A stretch of 64,000 nt of DNA from Rhodococcus jostii RHA1 (GCF_000014565.1 NC_008268.1:1129001-1193000), one strand, 5' to 3'. Positions 50,785 to 61,168 are shown, counted from the stretch's first letter. The notes: a model not told the origin generated them from the letters alone. Translations and numbers: made by a program.

Positions 50785-52389
50785 ATGACGTCCTCTGCCC
50801 CGCAGGCGACCGTCGCCGCTGCGACGACCACGCCGCAGCGGTCGTGGCCCCAGACCACGGCCGGCTTCCTCCGCAGCCCGGAGGGGCACGCCGCCATCCT
50901 CGGGTTCGCGGGCGCCGTGATGATCACGTTCGGTGGATTCGGTGCGGGCAGCGTCCGCCGCGAGGACCCACTCCTCGAGGCGATGCACCTGTCGTGGCTC
51001 CGGTTCGGTCACGGTCAGATCCTGTCGACGGTCATCGTCTGGGTGGGTGTGGTCGCGATGATCACGGCGTGGGTGCGGTTGGGTCGTGCCACGCTCGGCG
51101 GCGACGTCACCCTCCGGCAGTTGCGGATGATCGTCCCGGTGTGGACGGCGCCGCTGCTCCTCGCAGTGCCGATGTTCAGCCGCGACGCCTACTCCTACCT
51201 GGCGCAGGGTGCGCTCCTGCGTGACGGGTTCGACCCGTACGCCGTCGGGCCGGTGGTCAACCCGGGAGTCCTCCTGGACAACGTCAGCAACGTGTGGACC
51301 ACCACCACCGCGCCGTACGGTCCGCTGTTCCTGCTCCTCAGTCAGGGGATCACGGCGCTGACCGGCGACAACGTGATCGCCGGGACGATGCTTCTGCGCG
51401 TGACGATGCTGCCCGGACTCGCGCTGATGGTGTGGGGGGTTCCGCACCTCGCGCGGCACCTCGGCGGTAATCCGGCGATCGCCCTGTGGCTCGCCGTGCT
51501 CAATCCGCTGGTCCTGGTCCACCTCATCGGCGGGGTTCACAACGAGCTGTTGATGGTCGGCCTGATGATCGCCGGCATCGCTCTCGTCCTCGAACGTCGC
51601 CATCTCGCCGGGATCGCCCTCGTCGCGGTCGCGGTCGCGATCAAGGCGACCGCAGGCGCCGCGCTGCCCTTCATGGTGTGGATCTGGATGCTCCACGAGA
51701 AGGAGAAGGCCGAGGCGGAGGGGCGCACACCCGCGTCGCCGCTCGCGTCGTTCGCGAAGACCGCGGGCGCGGGGTTCGCCGTGTTCGTGGCCATCTTCGC
51801 GGCCGCGTCCGCCGTCGCCGGTGTCGGGCTCGGCTGGATGACCGCGCTGTCCGGTTCGAACAAGATCATCAACTGGTTGTCGCTGCCGACGATCCTCGCC
51901 CACATCGTGACCGTCGGAACGTCGTGGTTCGCGGAGCTGCGGCTGGGTGAGGTGCTGGCGATCACCCGCCCGATCTGCGCGGTGGCCCTGGTCGCGATCG
52001 TGCTGGCGGCCTGGTGGCGCTACCGGACGACCGAGCGTGACGCGATTCTCGGAATCCTCATCGTCCTGGTCGCGATCGTGATCCTGTCGCCCGCGGCGCT
52101 GCCCTGGTACTACTCGTGGCCGATCGCCATCGCGGCCGGCTTCGCGTTGTCGACCCGGACCCTGATGATCCTCGTCGGGTTGTCCACCTGGTTGATGCTG
52201 GTCTTCCAGCCCGACGGCTCGATCGGCCTGTACACGTTCCCGCACGTCGTGCTCGCGACGTTCGCTGCGGTCGTCGCGGCCGTGTCGCTCCGCACGGTCG
52301 ACCCGCTGCGGCTGCGCACACCCCGGCCCGTCGAGGACGAGCGCACCGCCGACCTCGCAGGTGCTGCGACGGCGCCGCGCGTCGAATGA
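50785..52389 (+). CDS. mptA: Alpha-(1->6)-mannosyltransferase MptA (GT-C, polyprenol-P-mannose dependent)
   Basis: The 534-residue membrane protein has about twelve to thirteen helices. The GT-C motif is in the first large loop (PMFSRDAYSYLAQGALLRDGFDPY, acidic residues after TM3), with APYGPLFLLLSQG and ALPWYYSWPIA further on. These are hallmarks of the MptA/MptB family that elongates the mannan backbone of lipomannan. Its position between the IdsA2-like gene and the Rv2175c-like gene fits MptA (Rv2174) rather than MptB. The start is ATG 50785 behind GGGGGAGG; ATG 50731 is possible but lacks a site. It sits between crtI and crtB and probably shares their transcript. Confidence 0.88.
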   Translation: MTSSAPQATVAAATTTPQRSWPQTTAGFLRSPEGHAAILGFAGAVMITFGGFGAGSVRREDPLLEAMHLSWLRFGHGQILSTVIVWVGVVAMITAWVRLGRATLGGDVTLRQLRMIVPVWTAPLLLAVPMFSRDAYSYLAQGALLRDGFDPYAVGPVVNPGVLLDNVSNVWTTTTAPYGPLFLLLSQGITALTGDNVIAGTMLLRVTMLPGLALMVWGVPHLARHLGGNPAIALWLAVLNPLVLVHLIGGVHNELLMVGLMIAGIALVLERRHLAGIALVAVAVAIKATAGAALPFMVWIWMLHEKEKAEAEGRTPASPLASFAKTAGAGFAVFVAIFAAASAVAGVGLGWMTALSGSNKIINWLSLPTILAHIVTVGTSWFAELRLGEVLAITRPICAVALVAIVLAAWWRYRTTERDAILGILIVLVAIVILSPAALPWYYSWPIAIAAGFALSTRTLMILVGLSTWLMLVFQPDGSIGLYTFPHVVLATFAAVVAAVSLRTVDPLRLRTPRPVEDERTADLAGAATAPRVE

Positions 52390-52396
52390 CCGGTCG

Positions 52397-53338
52397 ATGA
52401 CCGACCTGGCCGGCAGTTACCGGTACTGCGGCGCGGTGACGGCGGAGCACGGTCGCACCTATCATCTCGCGACCCGGCTCCTTCCCGAGCGCCGCCGGGC
52501 CGCCGTGCATTCCCTCTACGGGTTCGCGCGCACGGTCGACGACATCGTGGACGTCGATCCCAGCCGGACGGCCGGCGACTGCGCCGCCGAACTCGATCGG
52601 ATCGACGCGGCTCTGCGAATCGGCTTCACCGACCGGACCGCGGTCGGTCCGGATGCGTGTTCACGGGAGATGCGGCGGGTCCTTCCCGCGTTCCTCGACA
52701 CCGTCGCGTCGTTCGACATCCCCCACGACTACTTCTTCGCGTTCCTGCAGTCCATGCGGATGGATGTTCCGGGGACCGTCGAGCATCGGTCCGAGTACGG
52801 CACCATGACCGAGCTCCGGACATACATGTACGGATCGGCCGTCGTGATCGGGTTGCAGATGCTGCCCGTCCTCGGAACCATCGGGCCCGTCGCCGATGCG
52901 GAACCGCACGCTGCGGCTCTCGGTGAGGCGTTCCAGCTGACCAATTTCCTTCGCGACGTGGGCGAGGACCTGGATCGGGGCCGGGTCTATCTCCCGGCCG
53001 ACGAATTGGCCGCGTTCGGTGTCGACACCGAACTTCTCGCGCACAGTCGCCGCAGCGGCACGACGGACCAGCGGATCGTGCGGGCCCTCGCCCACCTGAT
53101 CTCGGTCACCCGGTCGGTGTACCGGGACGCGGAACCGGGCATCGCGATGCTGGACCGGCGGGTGCAACCGGGTATCCGGACCGCGTTCGTGCTGTATTCC
53201 CGCATCCTCGACGAGATCGAGCGAGGCGGTTACCGGGTGCTCGACCGGCGCGCCACCGTGTCCCGGAGAAACCGGTGGGCGACGGCGCTGCCTCAGTTTG
53301 CCCGGCTCGCGGTGCCTGCCCGTGGCCGAGTGCGATGA
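52397..53338 (+). CDS. crtB: Phytoene synthase
   Basis: The 313-residue enzyme joins two GGPP molecules to phytoene. Both aspartate-rich motifs of the squalene/phytoene synthase family are present: DDIVD (48-52, after SLYGFARTV) and DVGED (187-191, in LTNFLRDVGEDLDRGRVYLP). MYGSAVVIGLQMLPVLG is the conserved central helix. The ATG at 52397 is 7 bp after the mptA stop. It is the last gene of the idsA2-crtI-mptA-crtB run and ends 7 bp from the convergent Rv2175c-like gene. Confidence 0.95.
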   Translation: MTDLAGSYRYCGAVTAEHGRTYHLATRLLPERRRAAVHSLYGFARTVDDIVDVDPSRTAGDCAAELDRIDAALRIGFTDRTAVGPDACSREMRRVLPAFLDTVASFDIPHDYFFAFLQSMRMDVPGTVEHRSEYGTMTELRTYMYGSAVVIGLQMLPVLGTIGPVADAEPHAAALGEAFQLTNFLRDVGEDLDRGRVYLPADELAAFGVDTELLAHSRRSGTTDQRIVRALAHLISVTRSVYRDAEPGIAMLDRRVQPGIRTAFVLYSRILDEIERGGYRVLDRRATVSRRNRWATALPQFARLAVPARGRVR

Positions 53339-53345
53339 CCGGCGG

Positions 53346-53714
53346 TCAGAATCCCATCGCCTGAGCGCGGCGGATCACTTCGCGGGCGAGATCGCCGTGC
53401 AGGGCCTGGACGGGCGTGCCGGGGAGGCTGTCGTCCTCACGGAACAGCCACTGCAGGATCTCCTCGTCCTCGAATCCGCCGTCGTGGAGCACGGCGACGA
53501 GACCGGGCAGCCATTTGACGATCTCGCCGGTCTCGTCGAAGAAGAGTTCGGGAACACCGAGGACGCCGTCGCGGCGGACGGCGATCAACTGCTGATCGCG
53601 CAGAAGCTGCTGCACGCGGGTGACGGCCACACCGAGGTTCTTCGCGACGTCCACTAACTGGAGGAGCGAGACGGAAGGGTCCAGGACATCGTCACAGTAA
53701 GGGATGGCACTCAC
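53346..53714 (-). CDS. Rv2175c-family DNA-binding protein
   Basis: The 122-residue protein has a winged helix-turn-helix (about residues 16-50, LLQLVDVAKNLGVAVTRVQQLLRDQQLIAVRRDGVLGVPELFF). The family's C-terminal helical part, EEILQWLFREDDSLPGTPVQALHGD, follows. In M. tuberculosis Rv2175c is a DNA-binding protein whose activity is switched off when PknL phosphorylates it. Here it is divergent from pknL, preserving that pair. The 131 bp between the two starts probably hold both promoters; a TAACGTTA palindrome lies at 53720-53727. The regulon is not known from sequence. Confidence 0.9.
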   Translation of the reverse strand: MSAIPYCDDVLDPSVSLLQLVDVAKNLGVAVTRVQQLLRDQQLIAVRRDGVLGVPELFFDETGEIVKWLPGLVAVLHDGGFEDEEILQWLFREDDSLPGTPVQALHGDLAREVIRRAQAMGF

Positions 53715-53845
53715 TTCCCTAACGTTATCTGGTCGCTTCCGGCGTGGCGCTACCGGTCGGTGTCGCTGGCTACGATTGAGGGGTGCGTGGCCGGGCTGCG
53801 CGCTCTGACGGGGGAACGGACACTGTGCACGATGGAGGTCAACGT

Positions 53846-55843
53846 TTGATCGGCGAGCTGCTCGACCGGCGCTATCGGGTGGATGCCACGATCGCGCGTG
53901 GCGGCATGTCCACCGTCTACAGGGGGCTCGACACGCGTCTCGACCGTCCGGTGGCCATCAAGGTGATGGATCCGCAGTTCGCGGCCGATCCGGCGTTCGT
54001 CACCCGGTTCGAGTTCGAGGCCCGCTCGGTCGCGCGACTCAAGCACCCCTCCTTGGTCGCGGTGTACGACCAGGGACACGACCGCGAGCACGCGTTCCTG
54101 GTGATGGAACTCGTCGACGGCGGGACGCTCCGCGAACTCCTGCGGGAACGCGGGCCGATGCCGCCGCACGCGGTGGCCGCGGTCGCGGGCCCGGTTCTCG
54201 ACGCGCTCGCCGTCGCCCACCGGGCCGGTCTCGTGCACCGCGACGTCAAACCCGAGAACATCCTGATCTCCGACGGCGGTGAGGTGAAGATCGCCGATTT
54301 CGGTCTGGTGCGGGCCGCCGCCGCCTCGACCACCACGTCGAACAGTGTGATTCTGGGCACGGCGGCGTACCTGTCGCCGGAGCAGGTGACATCCGGGATC
54401 GCGGACACTCGCAGCGACGTCTACTCCACCGGTGTCCTGCTGTTCGAACTTCTCACCGGGCGGACACCGTTCACCGGGGACACGTCGTTGTCCGTCGCGT
54501 ATCAGCGGATCAATCAGGACGTTCCGCGGCCGGGTTCGTTCATCGCAGGTGTCCCGCCCGAGTTCGACGAACTCGTCGCGGAGGCCACCCATCGGGAGCC
54601 GTCGCACCGCTTCGCCAACGCCGAGCAGATGGGCTCGGCCCTGCGCAGCATCGCGGCGGCGCTCGACCTGCCCGCGTACCGGGTGCCCGCCCCGCGACGC
54701 TCGGCGCAGCACCTCAGCGCCGCGGCCGCCGCGAGCGCGCCGCCCTTGAGCGCGCCGCCGGGACCCGTCGCACCACCCACGGTGCACCTTCCCCCCGCCC
54801 CGCCGTTGTCGCCGCCCAGCCCGCTGCCGGCGCAGCCCGGTGTCCAGCACACGCGGGTCGTCACCACGCAGACTCCGCGCCCGCCGATCGACGAACCGTC
54901 GTTCGCGGTGGAGGACGAACCCGACGACGGCTACCACTACCCCGACTTCGCCGCCGAACGGCAGCGGTCGCGCCGGACGACGATCGTGTGGCTGCTCGTG
55001 ATCCTGATGCTCGCCCTCGCGGTGGGTTTCGGTGGCTGGTGGATGGGCTCGGGACGTTTCACCGCGGTCCCGACCACCGACGGTCTCGATCGCGGTGCGG
55101 CGGTGACGGCGATCGAAGCGGCCGGACTGTCGACGGAGATCCGCGGGCAGTACTCGGACACGGCTGCGCTCGACACGGTGCTGGGTACCGATCCCACCGG
55201 CGGCTCGCGGATCTCTCGCGACGGCACGGTGGCACTGCTCGTCTCCCTCGGGAGGCCGACGGTCCCGCCGCTGCCCGCGGGCGGTGAGCGCGCCGGAATC
55301 GAACAGGAACTGCGGAACCGCACATTCACCCCGGTCGACGGTGGTCAGGCGTTCAGCGCGAAGGTTCCGATCGGGGCGGTGGCCGCACTCGACCCGGCAC
55401 CGGGTACCGAGCTCGCGACCGGGTCCACGGTCAAGCTGATCGTCAGCAAAGGTGCACCGCCGGTGGACGTTCCCGATGTGAAGGGCATGTCGGAGGCCGA
55501 GGCGCGCGCCTCACTCGAGGCGGTGGGGATCGTCGTGCAGGACGTGACCACCGACTTCGACCGGAACGTCGCCGCCGGAGACGCGATCGCCACCAGCCCG
55601 AAGGCGGGCGCCCGCGTCAATGCGGGCACCAGCGTCACGTTGAGTGTGTCGAACGCGGTGCGAATTCCGTCGATGCTGGGCCGGACGGTCGGATCCGCGC
55701 GGGACGAACTGAGCCGTCTCGGACTCGAGGTGAAGGTGCGTCAGGTGACCGACACGGACAGGTCGTTCGTCATCAGCCAGAACCCCGGCGGCGGCGATCT
55801 CGTGAAGCCCGGGACCACTGTCACCCTGGTCTCACTGCCCTGA
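53846..55843 (+). CDS. pknL: Ser/Thr protein kinase PknL with four PASTA repeats
   Basis: The 665-residue membrane kinase has an N-terminal Hanks domain: glycine loop IARGGMSTVYRG, VAIKVMD (K39), HRDVKPEN (D133) and DFG (D151). A Pro/Ala-rich linker, one transmembrane helix (about 379-397) and four extracytoplasmic PASTA repeats follow (starting about 406, 473, 540 and 607). PASTA domains usually bind muropeptides, so it could read wall status. I favour TTG 53846, with GGAGG 7 nt upstream; GTG 53825 and GTG 53783 are alternatives. It is next to its likely substrate gene. It is far longer than M. tuberculosis PknL, which lacks PASTA repeats. Confidence 0.92.
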   Translation: MIGELLDRRYRVDATIARGGMSTVYRGLDTRLDRPVAIKVMDPQFAADPAFVTRFEFEARSVARLKHPSLVAVYDQGHDREHAFLVMELVDGGTLRELLRERGPMPPHAVAAVAGPVLDALAVAHRAGLVHRDVKPENILISDGGEVKIADFGLVRAAAASTTTSNSVILGTAAYLSPEQVTSGIADTRSDVYSTGVLLFELLTGRTPFTGDTSLSVAYQRINQDVPRPGSFIAGVPPEFDELVAEATHREPSHRFANAEQMGSALRSIAAALDLPAYRVPAPRRSAQHLSAAAAASAPPLSAPPGPVAPPTVHLPPAPPLSPPSPLPAQPGVQHTRVVTTQTPRPPIDEPSFAVEDEPDDGYHYPDFAAERQRSRRTTIVWLLVILMLALAVGFGGWWMGSGRFTAVPTTDGLDRGAAVTAIEAAGLSTEIRGQYSDTAALDTVLGTDPTGGSRISRDGTVALLVSLGRPTVPPLPAGGERAGIEQELRNRTFTPVDGGQAFSAKVPIGAVAALDPAPGTELATGSTVKLIVSKGAPPVDVPDVKGMSEAEARASLEAVGIVVQDVTTDFDRNVAAGDAIATSPKAGARVNAGTSVTLSVSNAVRIPSMLGRTVGSARDELSRLGLEVKVRQVTDTDRSFVISQNPGGGDLVKPGTTVTLVSLP

Positions 55844-55866
55844 CCCCGCAGGTGCAGGGCAGTGAG
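55831..55866. terminator. 12-bp hairpin overlapping the pknL stop
   Basis: CTCACTGCCCTG (55831-55842) and its exact reverse complement (55855-55866) flank a 12-nt loop. The stem includes the last pknL codons and lies 24 bp from the convergent aroG stop. It is placed to terminate both genes. No T-run is present. Confidence 0.6.
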
Positions 55867-55890
55867 TCCCCCTGAATGTACGCCCTGCGG

Positions 55891-57318
<1,428 letters not shown>

Positions 57319-57810
57319 TCACCGGAGCGAGCGCGCCGCCTGAACTGCCTCGAACTTCGCCAGGTTGTGCCGGGCGTCGGCGAGGGCGTCGTGCGCGTCA
57401 CCCGGTGCAGGTGGGAGCGCCGGACTGCCGTGCTCCTCCCAGTACTGGCGGAGTTCCCGCGTGTACCGGGGCAGCGACTGCGGCAGCTCCGTCATGTCCC
57501 CCCACAGCTGGCAGAGGGCGACGTGGTCGTAGGCGGCCACCCACGCCCACAGTTCTGGGACGATGCCGGGGCGGGGAATCAGGAACGCGTAGAGGTCGTC
57601 GCGAATGCGGGCGCGGCTCTTCCAGAGGGGCGACGACGGCTGCGGCAGCTTCGGCAGCACGTTCCTGCGCACCCACTTGCCCGCACGGTCGGGATCGAAC
57701 TCGGTGGACACCGCGTAGAATTCACGTCCGTCCTCTGCGACCACCCCGATCGACACCAGGTCGATCGTGCGACCATCCTCGATGAACTCGCAGTCGTAGA
57801 AGTAACGCAC
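57319..57810 (-). CDS. 3'-5' exoribonuclease, Rv2179c type (DEDD family)
   Basis: The 163-residue protein begins MRYFYDCEFIEDG, which holds the first DEDD acidic pair (D6, E8). It also has VAAYDHVALCQLWGD (third acidic residue) and ends with GDAHDALADARHNL, the HD-x4-D element of DEDDh nucleases. M. tuberculosis Rv2179c is a characterised member that trims 3' overhangs of RNA. It sits between aroG and the mannosyltransferase in the same order as in mycobacteria. The RNA substrate in the cell is not known. Confidence 0.9.
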   Translation of the reverse strand: MRYFYDCEFIEDGRTIDLVSIGVVAEDGREFYAVSTEFDPDRAGKWVRRNVLPKLPQPSSPLWKSRARIRDDLYAFLIPRPGIVPELWAWVAAYDHVALCQLWGDMTELPQSLPRYTRELRQYWEEHGSPALPPAPGDAHDALADARHNLAKFEAVQAARSLR

Positions 57811-57877
57811 GCCCGCAAACTATGCCTCACCCGTTGGCGTCATCCGGATCCACCCCTACCTCGTGAAGGAGGCCTCG

Positions 57878-59200
57878 GTGCGCTCAACCTCCGACGGTCG
57901 ACAGTCCGCCACCCCTGTCGCGGACCCGCTCGACTCCCCGCGGGTGCCTCCGCATCTCCGCGTCGGTGGTCTCGTCGTCCGGGTCCTCGTCCTCGCCGGG
58001 CTCGCGGTCGGATTCGCCTACAACCTGCTCGGACTACCCGGCCTGCGGGACTTCGGCAGCTACTACCGGCTGGATCTCGACGTCTACCGCCTGGGCGGTT
58101 CGGTGTTCCTGCACGGCCCGACCCTGTACGGGTCGATGCCTGCCACCCAGATGGGCAACTTCCTGCCGTTCACGTACCCGCCGCTCGCCGCCGTCGTCTT
58201 CAGTCCGCTGTCGACGGTGTCGCTGTCGACGGCCGGGACCGTCGTGACGGTGTTGTCGCTGATCGCACTGTTCGGCGTCCTCGTCGTCACGCTCGACTCG
58301 CTGGGCATCGCACCCCGCACCACGCTGGTGTGGACGGCCCTCGGCGCGCTCGCGGTGTCGATGGCCCTCGAACCCGTTTCCTCGACCCTGGACTACGGGC
58401 AGATCAACATCCTGCTGATGCTGCTGGTGGGGGCGGACTGCCTGCCGAAGAAGACGCCGTGGCCGCGCGGCGTGCTGATCGGCCTCGCGGCGGCGGTGAA
58501 GCTGACGCCTGCCGTGTTCATCCTATACTTCCTGGTGCGCAAGGACTTTCGCTCGGCCGTCGTGACCGCGGTCAGTTTCCTCGCCTTCAGCGCCGTGGGC
58601 GCGATCGCGACGTGGAACGACTCCGTCACCTACTGGACGCACACCCTCTTCGATTCCGATCGGATCGGCACCCCGGCATATCCCGCGAACCAGAGCATCA
58701 CCGGTGTGCTGGCCCGGCTCGGCCTGAGCGACTCGGTGCGCACCCCGATCTGGCTGCTGCTGAGCGTCGTGGTGCTCGCACTCGTGATTCTCGCGATGGT
58801 GCGGGCGCTGCAGTCCGGCGAGACCGCGCTCGCGCTGGGACTCAACGCCGTCCTCGGACTGCTCGTCTCCCCCGTGTCCTGGTCGCACCACTGGGTGTGG
58901 TCGGTACCGGTGATCCTCGTGCTCGGGGTCCTCGCCTACCGTCGCCGGAGTGTCGCCCTGGCGGTCACGGCCGTGGTCGGCGTCGTCGTCGTGAGGCTCG
59001 CCGCGCACTGGAAACTCGGGGTGGGACGGTGGAGCGGAACCCACTGGAATCTGTGGGATCAGTTTCTGGCGTCGTCGTACGTGTGGTGGGGACTGGCCGT
59101 GGTGCTGGTCGCGATGTTCGCGTTCCGCACCCGCCGCTCACAGTCCGACGAGGACGATCGTTCGGAGACCTCCGACGATCTCACCGTCCCCGTCGGCTGA
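57878..59200 (+). CDS. GT87 polyprenol-P-mannose alpha-(1->2)-mannosyltransferase (MptC/Rv2181-like)
   Basis: The 440-residue membrane protein has about ten to eleven helices. The first extracytoplasmic loop has the DLDVYRLGG acidic motif and YGSMPATQMGNFLPFTYPPLAAVVF, a DUF2029/GT87 signature. Later blocks are ALEPVSSTLDYGQINILLMLL, AAAVKLTPAVFILYF and NQSITGVLARLG. By family and position it corresponds to Rv2181, which adds alpha-1,2 mannose branches to lipomannan and lipoarabinomannan. GTG 57878 has GGAGG 5 nt upstream and is better than GTG 57863. It is convergent with the acyltransferase gene (13 bp). It may act downstream of MptA. Confidence 0.87.
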   Translation: MRSTSDGRQSATPVADPLDSPRVPPHLRVGGLVVRVLVLAGLAVGFAYNLLGLPGLRDFGSYYRLDLDVYRLGGSVFLHGPTLYGSMPATQMGNFLPFTYPPLAAVVFSPLSTVSLSTAGTVVTVLSLIALFGVLVVTLDSLGIAPRTTLVWTALGALAVSMALEPVSSTLDYGQINILLMLLVGADCLPKKTPWPRGVLIGLAAAVKLTPAVFILYFLVRKDFRSAVVTAVSFLAFSAVGAIATWNDSVTYWTHTLFDSDRIGTPAYPANQSITGVLARLGLSDSVRTPIWLLLSVVVLALVILAMVRALQSGETALALGLNAVLGLLVSPVSWSHHWVWSVPVILVLGVLAYRRRSVALAVTAVVGVVVVRLAAHWKLGVGRWSGTHWNLWDQFLASSYVWWGLAVVLVAMFAFRTRRSQSDEDDRSETSDDLTVPVG

Positions 59201-59213
59201 GAGGTCGCGGCGG

Positions 59214-59972
59214 TCAGCTCGCCCGCGTGTCCGGCAGTCTCGTGACGGTGGTGGCGTCGCTCGCAGGCGCCACATCGGCCACCGAGGCGTCGGCGGCGGG
59301 CGCCTTCTTCTTCAGCGTTGCCGCGTAGATGTCGACGTACTCCTGACCCGACAGCTTCATCAGCTTGTACATGACCTCGTCGGTGACGGCCCGCTCGACG
59401 AACCGGTTGCCGCCCATGCCCTCGAAACGGGAGAAGTCGATGGGCTCACCGACGCGGATGGTGACCTTCGAGGGACGCCACACCCGGGAGCCGATCGGGT
59501 TGACCTTCTCCGTACCGATCATCGCGACCGGGATAACCTTCACACCGGACTCCAGAGCCATGCGAGCCAGGCCCGTCTTGCCCTTGTAGAGGCGGCCGTC
59601 GGGCGACCGGGTGCCCTCCGGGTAGATCCCGAGCAGCTTGCCCTGCGAGAGGACGCGCAGCCCGGCGTTCAATGCATCCTGCGCGGCGTCGGCGCCCGTC
59701 CGGTCGATCGGCACCTGACCGACCACCGAGAAGAACCAGCGCTGGAAGGCGCCCTTGAGTCCCGTCCCGGTGAAATACTCGCTCTTGGCGAGAAAAGTGA
59801 TCCTCCGCGGCACACGCAACGGCAGGAAGAACGAATCCAGCACGGCCTGATGGTTACTCGCCAATATGGCCCCACCCTCCGCCGGAATGTTCTCCGTACC
59901 CTCCACGGTCGGCCTACCCAGCCCCCAGAGAACCGGCCCCAAAAACACGTACTTGAAGAGCCAGTACCACAT
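59214..59972 (-). CDS. 1-acyl-sn-glycerol-3-phosphate acyltransferase family (PlsC)
   Basis: The 252-residue membrane-associated acyltransferase has the NHQAVLDS motif (H-x4-D catalytic pair). It also has IDRTGADAA, the acceptor-site YPEGTRSPDGRLYKGKTGLARMA and VIPVAMIGT. It should transfer an acyl chain to lysophosphatidate or a related glycerolipid. The ATG at 59972 has GGGAGGG 6 nt upstream; an in-frame GTG at 59990 is the longer option. Position matches Rv2182c. The Ala/Ser-rich C-terminal 30 residues are likely disordered. Confidence 0.92.
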   Translation of the reverse strand: MWYWLFKYVFLGPVLWGLGRPTVEGTENIPAEGGAILASNHQAVLDSFFLPLRVPRRITFLAKSEYFTGTGLKGAFQRWFFSVVGQVPIDRTGADAAQDALNAGLRVLSQGKLLGIYPEGTRSPDGRLYKGKTGLARMALESGVKVIPVAMIGTEKVNPIGSRVWRPSKVTIRVGEPIDFSRFEGMGGNRFVERAVTDEVMYKLMKLSGQEYVDIYAATLKKKAPAADASVADVAPASDATTVTRLPDTRAS

Positions 59973-60102
59973 GGCGTCCCTCCCGTTCACAACCCAAGCT
60001 TCGTTCGGGTCGACTCTACTTCGGGTGGGTGAGGGTCGCTACACACGGCCGGGAGGCCCGCACAGCATCACACTCTGCGGGTTTACAGCAGTGGGCCGGA
60101 CG

Positions 60103-61098
60103 TCAACCCACCCGATCGGGCAGGACGGCCCGGGCGAGTTCCGCCGCTCCGATCATGCCCGCCGCCTCCCCCAGCTGAGTCGGCCGGATGCGGGCCAGCG
60201 GCCGGTGCCCGGCCCCCGTCGTCAGCGCCGCGTAGTGCCCACGGGCCTCGTCGATGAACAGCGGTGAGGAACTCGCGACGCCCCCGGCGATCACGACGAG
60301 ATCCGGGTCGTACACGTCCCCGATGAGTGCCAGGCCGACGCCGAGCCACCGGGCGAACTCCCGCATGGTCTCCAGTGCCAGCGGATCGCCGTCCTGTGCC
60401 GCGCCCGCGATCCGCCTGCCCGTCAGCGCACCCGGATCGACCGCCACGTCCCGCGCGAGGACCGTCGACGTCGCCGGATCCGCGGCCAGAAGTTCGATCG
60501 CCGTGTCGACGAGGGCCGTCCCGCTGCAGTACCGCTCCCAGCAGCCGTGCTTGCCGCACGCGCACGGCCGTCCGTCCGGGACCACCTGGATGTGGCCGAG
60601 TTCGGGTGCGACGCCGTGGCTGCCGCGGTACAGCCGACCGTCTGCGAGAAGCGCCGCCCCGATGCCCGTGCCGATGGCGAGCATCACCACGTTCCGGCCG
60701 CCTGCTGCCGCCCCGAACCGGTGCTCGGCCCACGCCGCCGCGTTCACGTCGTGCTCGAGGATCACCGGCAGACCGAGACGCTGCCCGAGGTCCCGGCCGA
60801 CCGGTGCACCCACCCACGGCAGATGCGGCGCGAACCGCACCGTCGTGCGGTCGGGGGTGATGAACCCGGCGACCGCCAGCCCCACCGCGGCGACGTCGTG
60901 CCGTGCGGACAGCTCCCGGACCGCCCGGTCCAGGCCGTTCTCGAGTGCCTTCGCCGACGCCGGGGTCGGCGACTGGAGCGAGTCGAGCACCTCACCGGCC
61001 GAGTCGACCACCGACGCACGGATGCTCGTTCCACCCACGTCGATGCCGATGGTCAGCGCCGCGCTGCCGCCACGTTCGCTGCCCGTACCTGTGCTCAT
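60103..61098 (-). CDS. glk: ROK family glucokinase
   Basis: The 331-residue kinase has the ATP motif IGIDVGGTSIRASVVD. The sugar-binding EHDVNAAAWAEHRFG, AIGTGIGAALLADG and the ROK zinc signature (ELGHI followed by CACGKHGCWE) are present. These identify a bacterial ROK glucose kinase rather than a repressor, since there is no N-terminal helix-turn-helix. Glucose or a related hexose is the likely substrate. The start at ATG 61098 is not fixed by a clear site; ATG 61116 would add six residues. I do not recall a ROK kinase at this point in M. tuberculosis, so it may be an insertion or a loss there. Confidence 0.88.
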   Translation of the reverse strand: MSTGTGSERGGSAALTIGIDVGGTSIRASVVDSAGEVLDSLQSPTPASAKALENGLDRAVRELSARHDVAAVGLAVAGFITPDRTTVRFAPHLPWVGAPVGRDLGQRLGLPVILEHDVNAAAWAEHRFGAAAGGRNVVMLAIGTGIGAALLADGRLYRGSHGVAPELGHIQVVPDGRPCACGKHGCWERYCSGTALVDTAIELLAADPATSTVLARDVAVDPGALTGRRIAGAAQDGDPLALETMREFARWLGVGLALIGDVYDPDLVVIAGGVASSSPLFIDEARGHYAALTTGAGHRPLARIRPTQLGEAAGMIGAAELARAVLPDRVG

Positions 61099-61168
61099 GG
61101 AGATGATTGTGCCCATGCCGGATCGCCGACGTGCACGAGTCCGGCGATCCGGCCCGCGCGGGGCACGC

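Noticed and set aside
42506..53338. A lycopene cyclase hidden in the carotenoid region
   Set aside because: Every gene in the interval is accounted for by another family; no CrtL, CrtYc/d or CruA-like sequence is present, so cyclisation must be encoded elsewhere.
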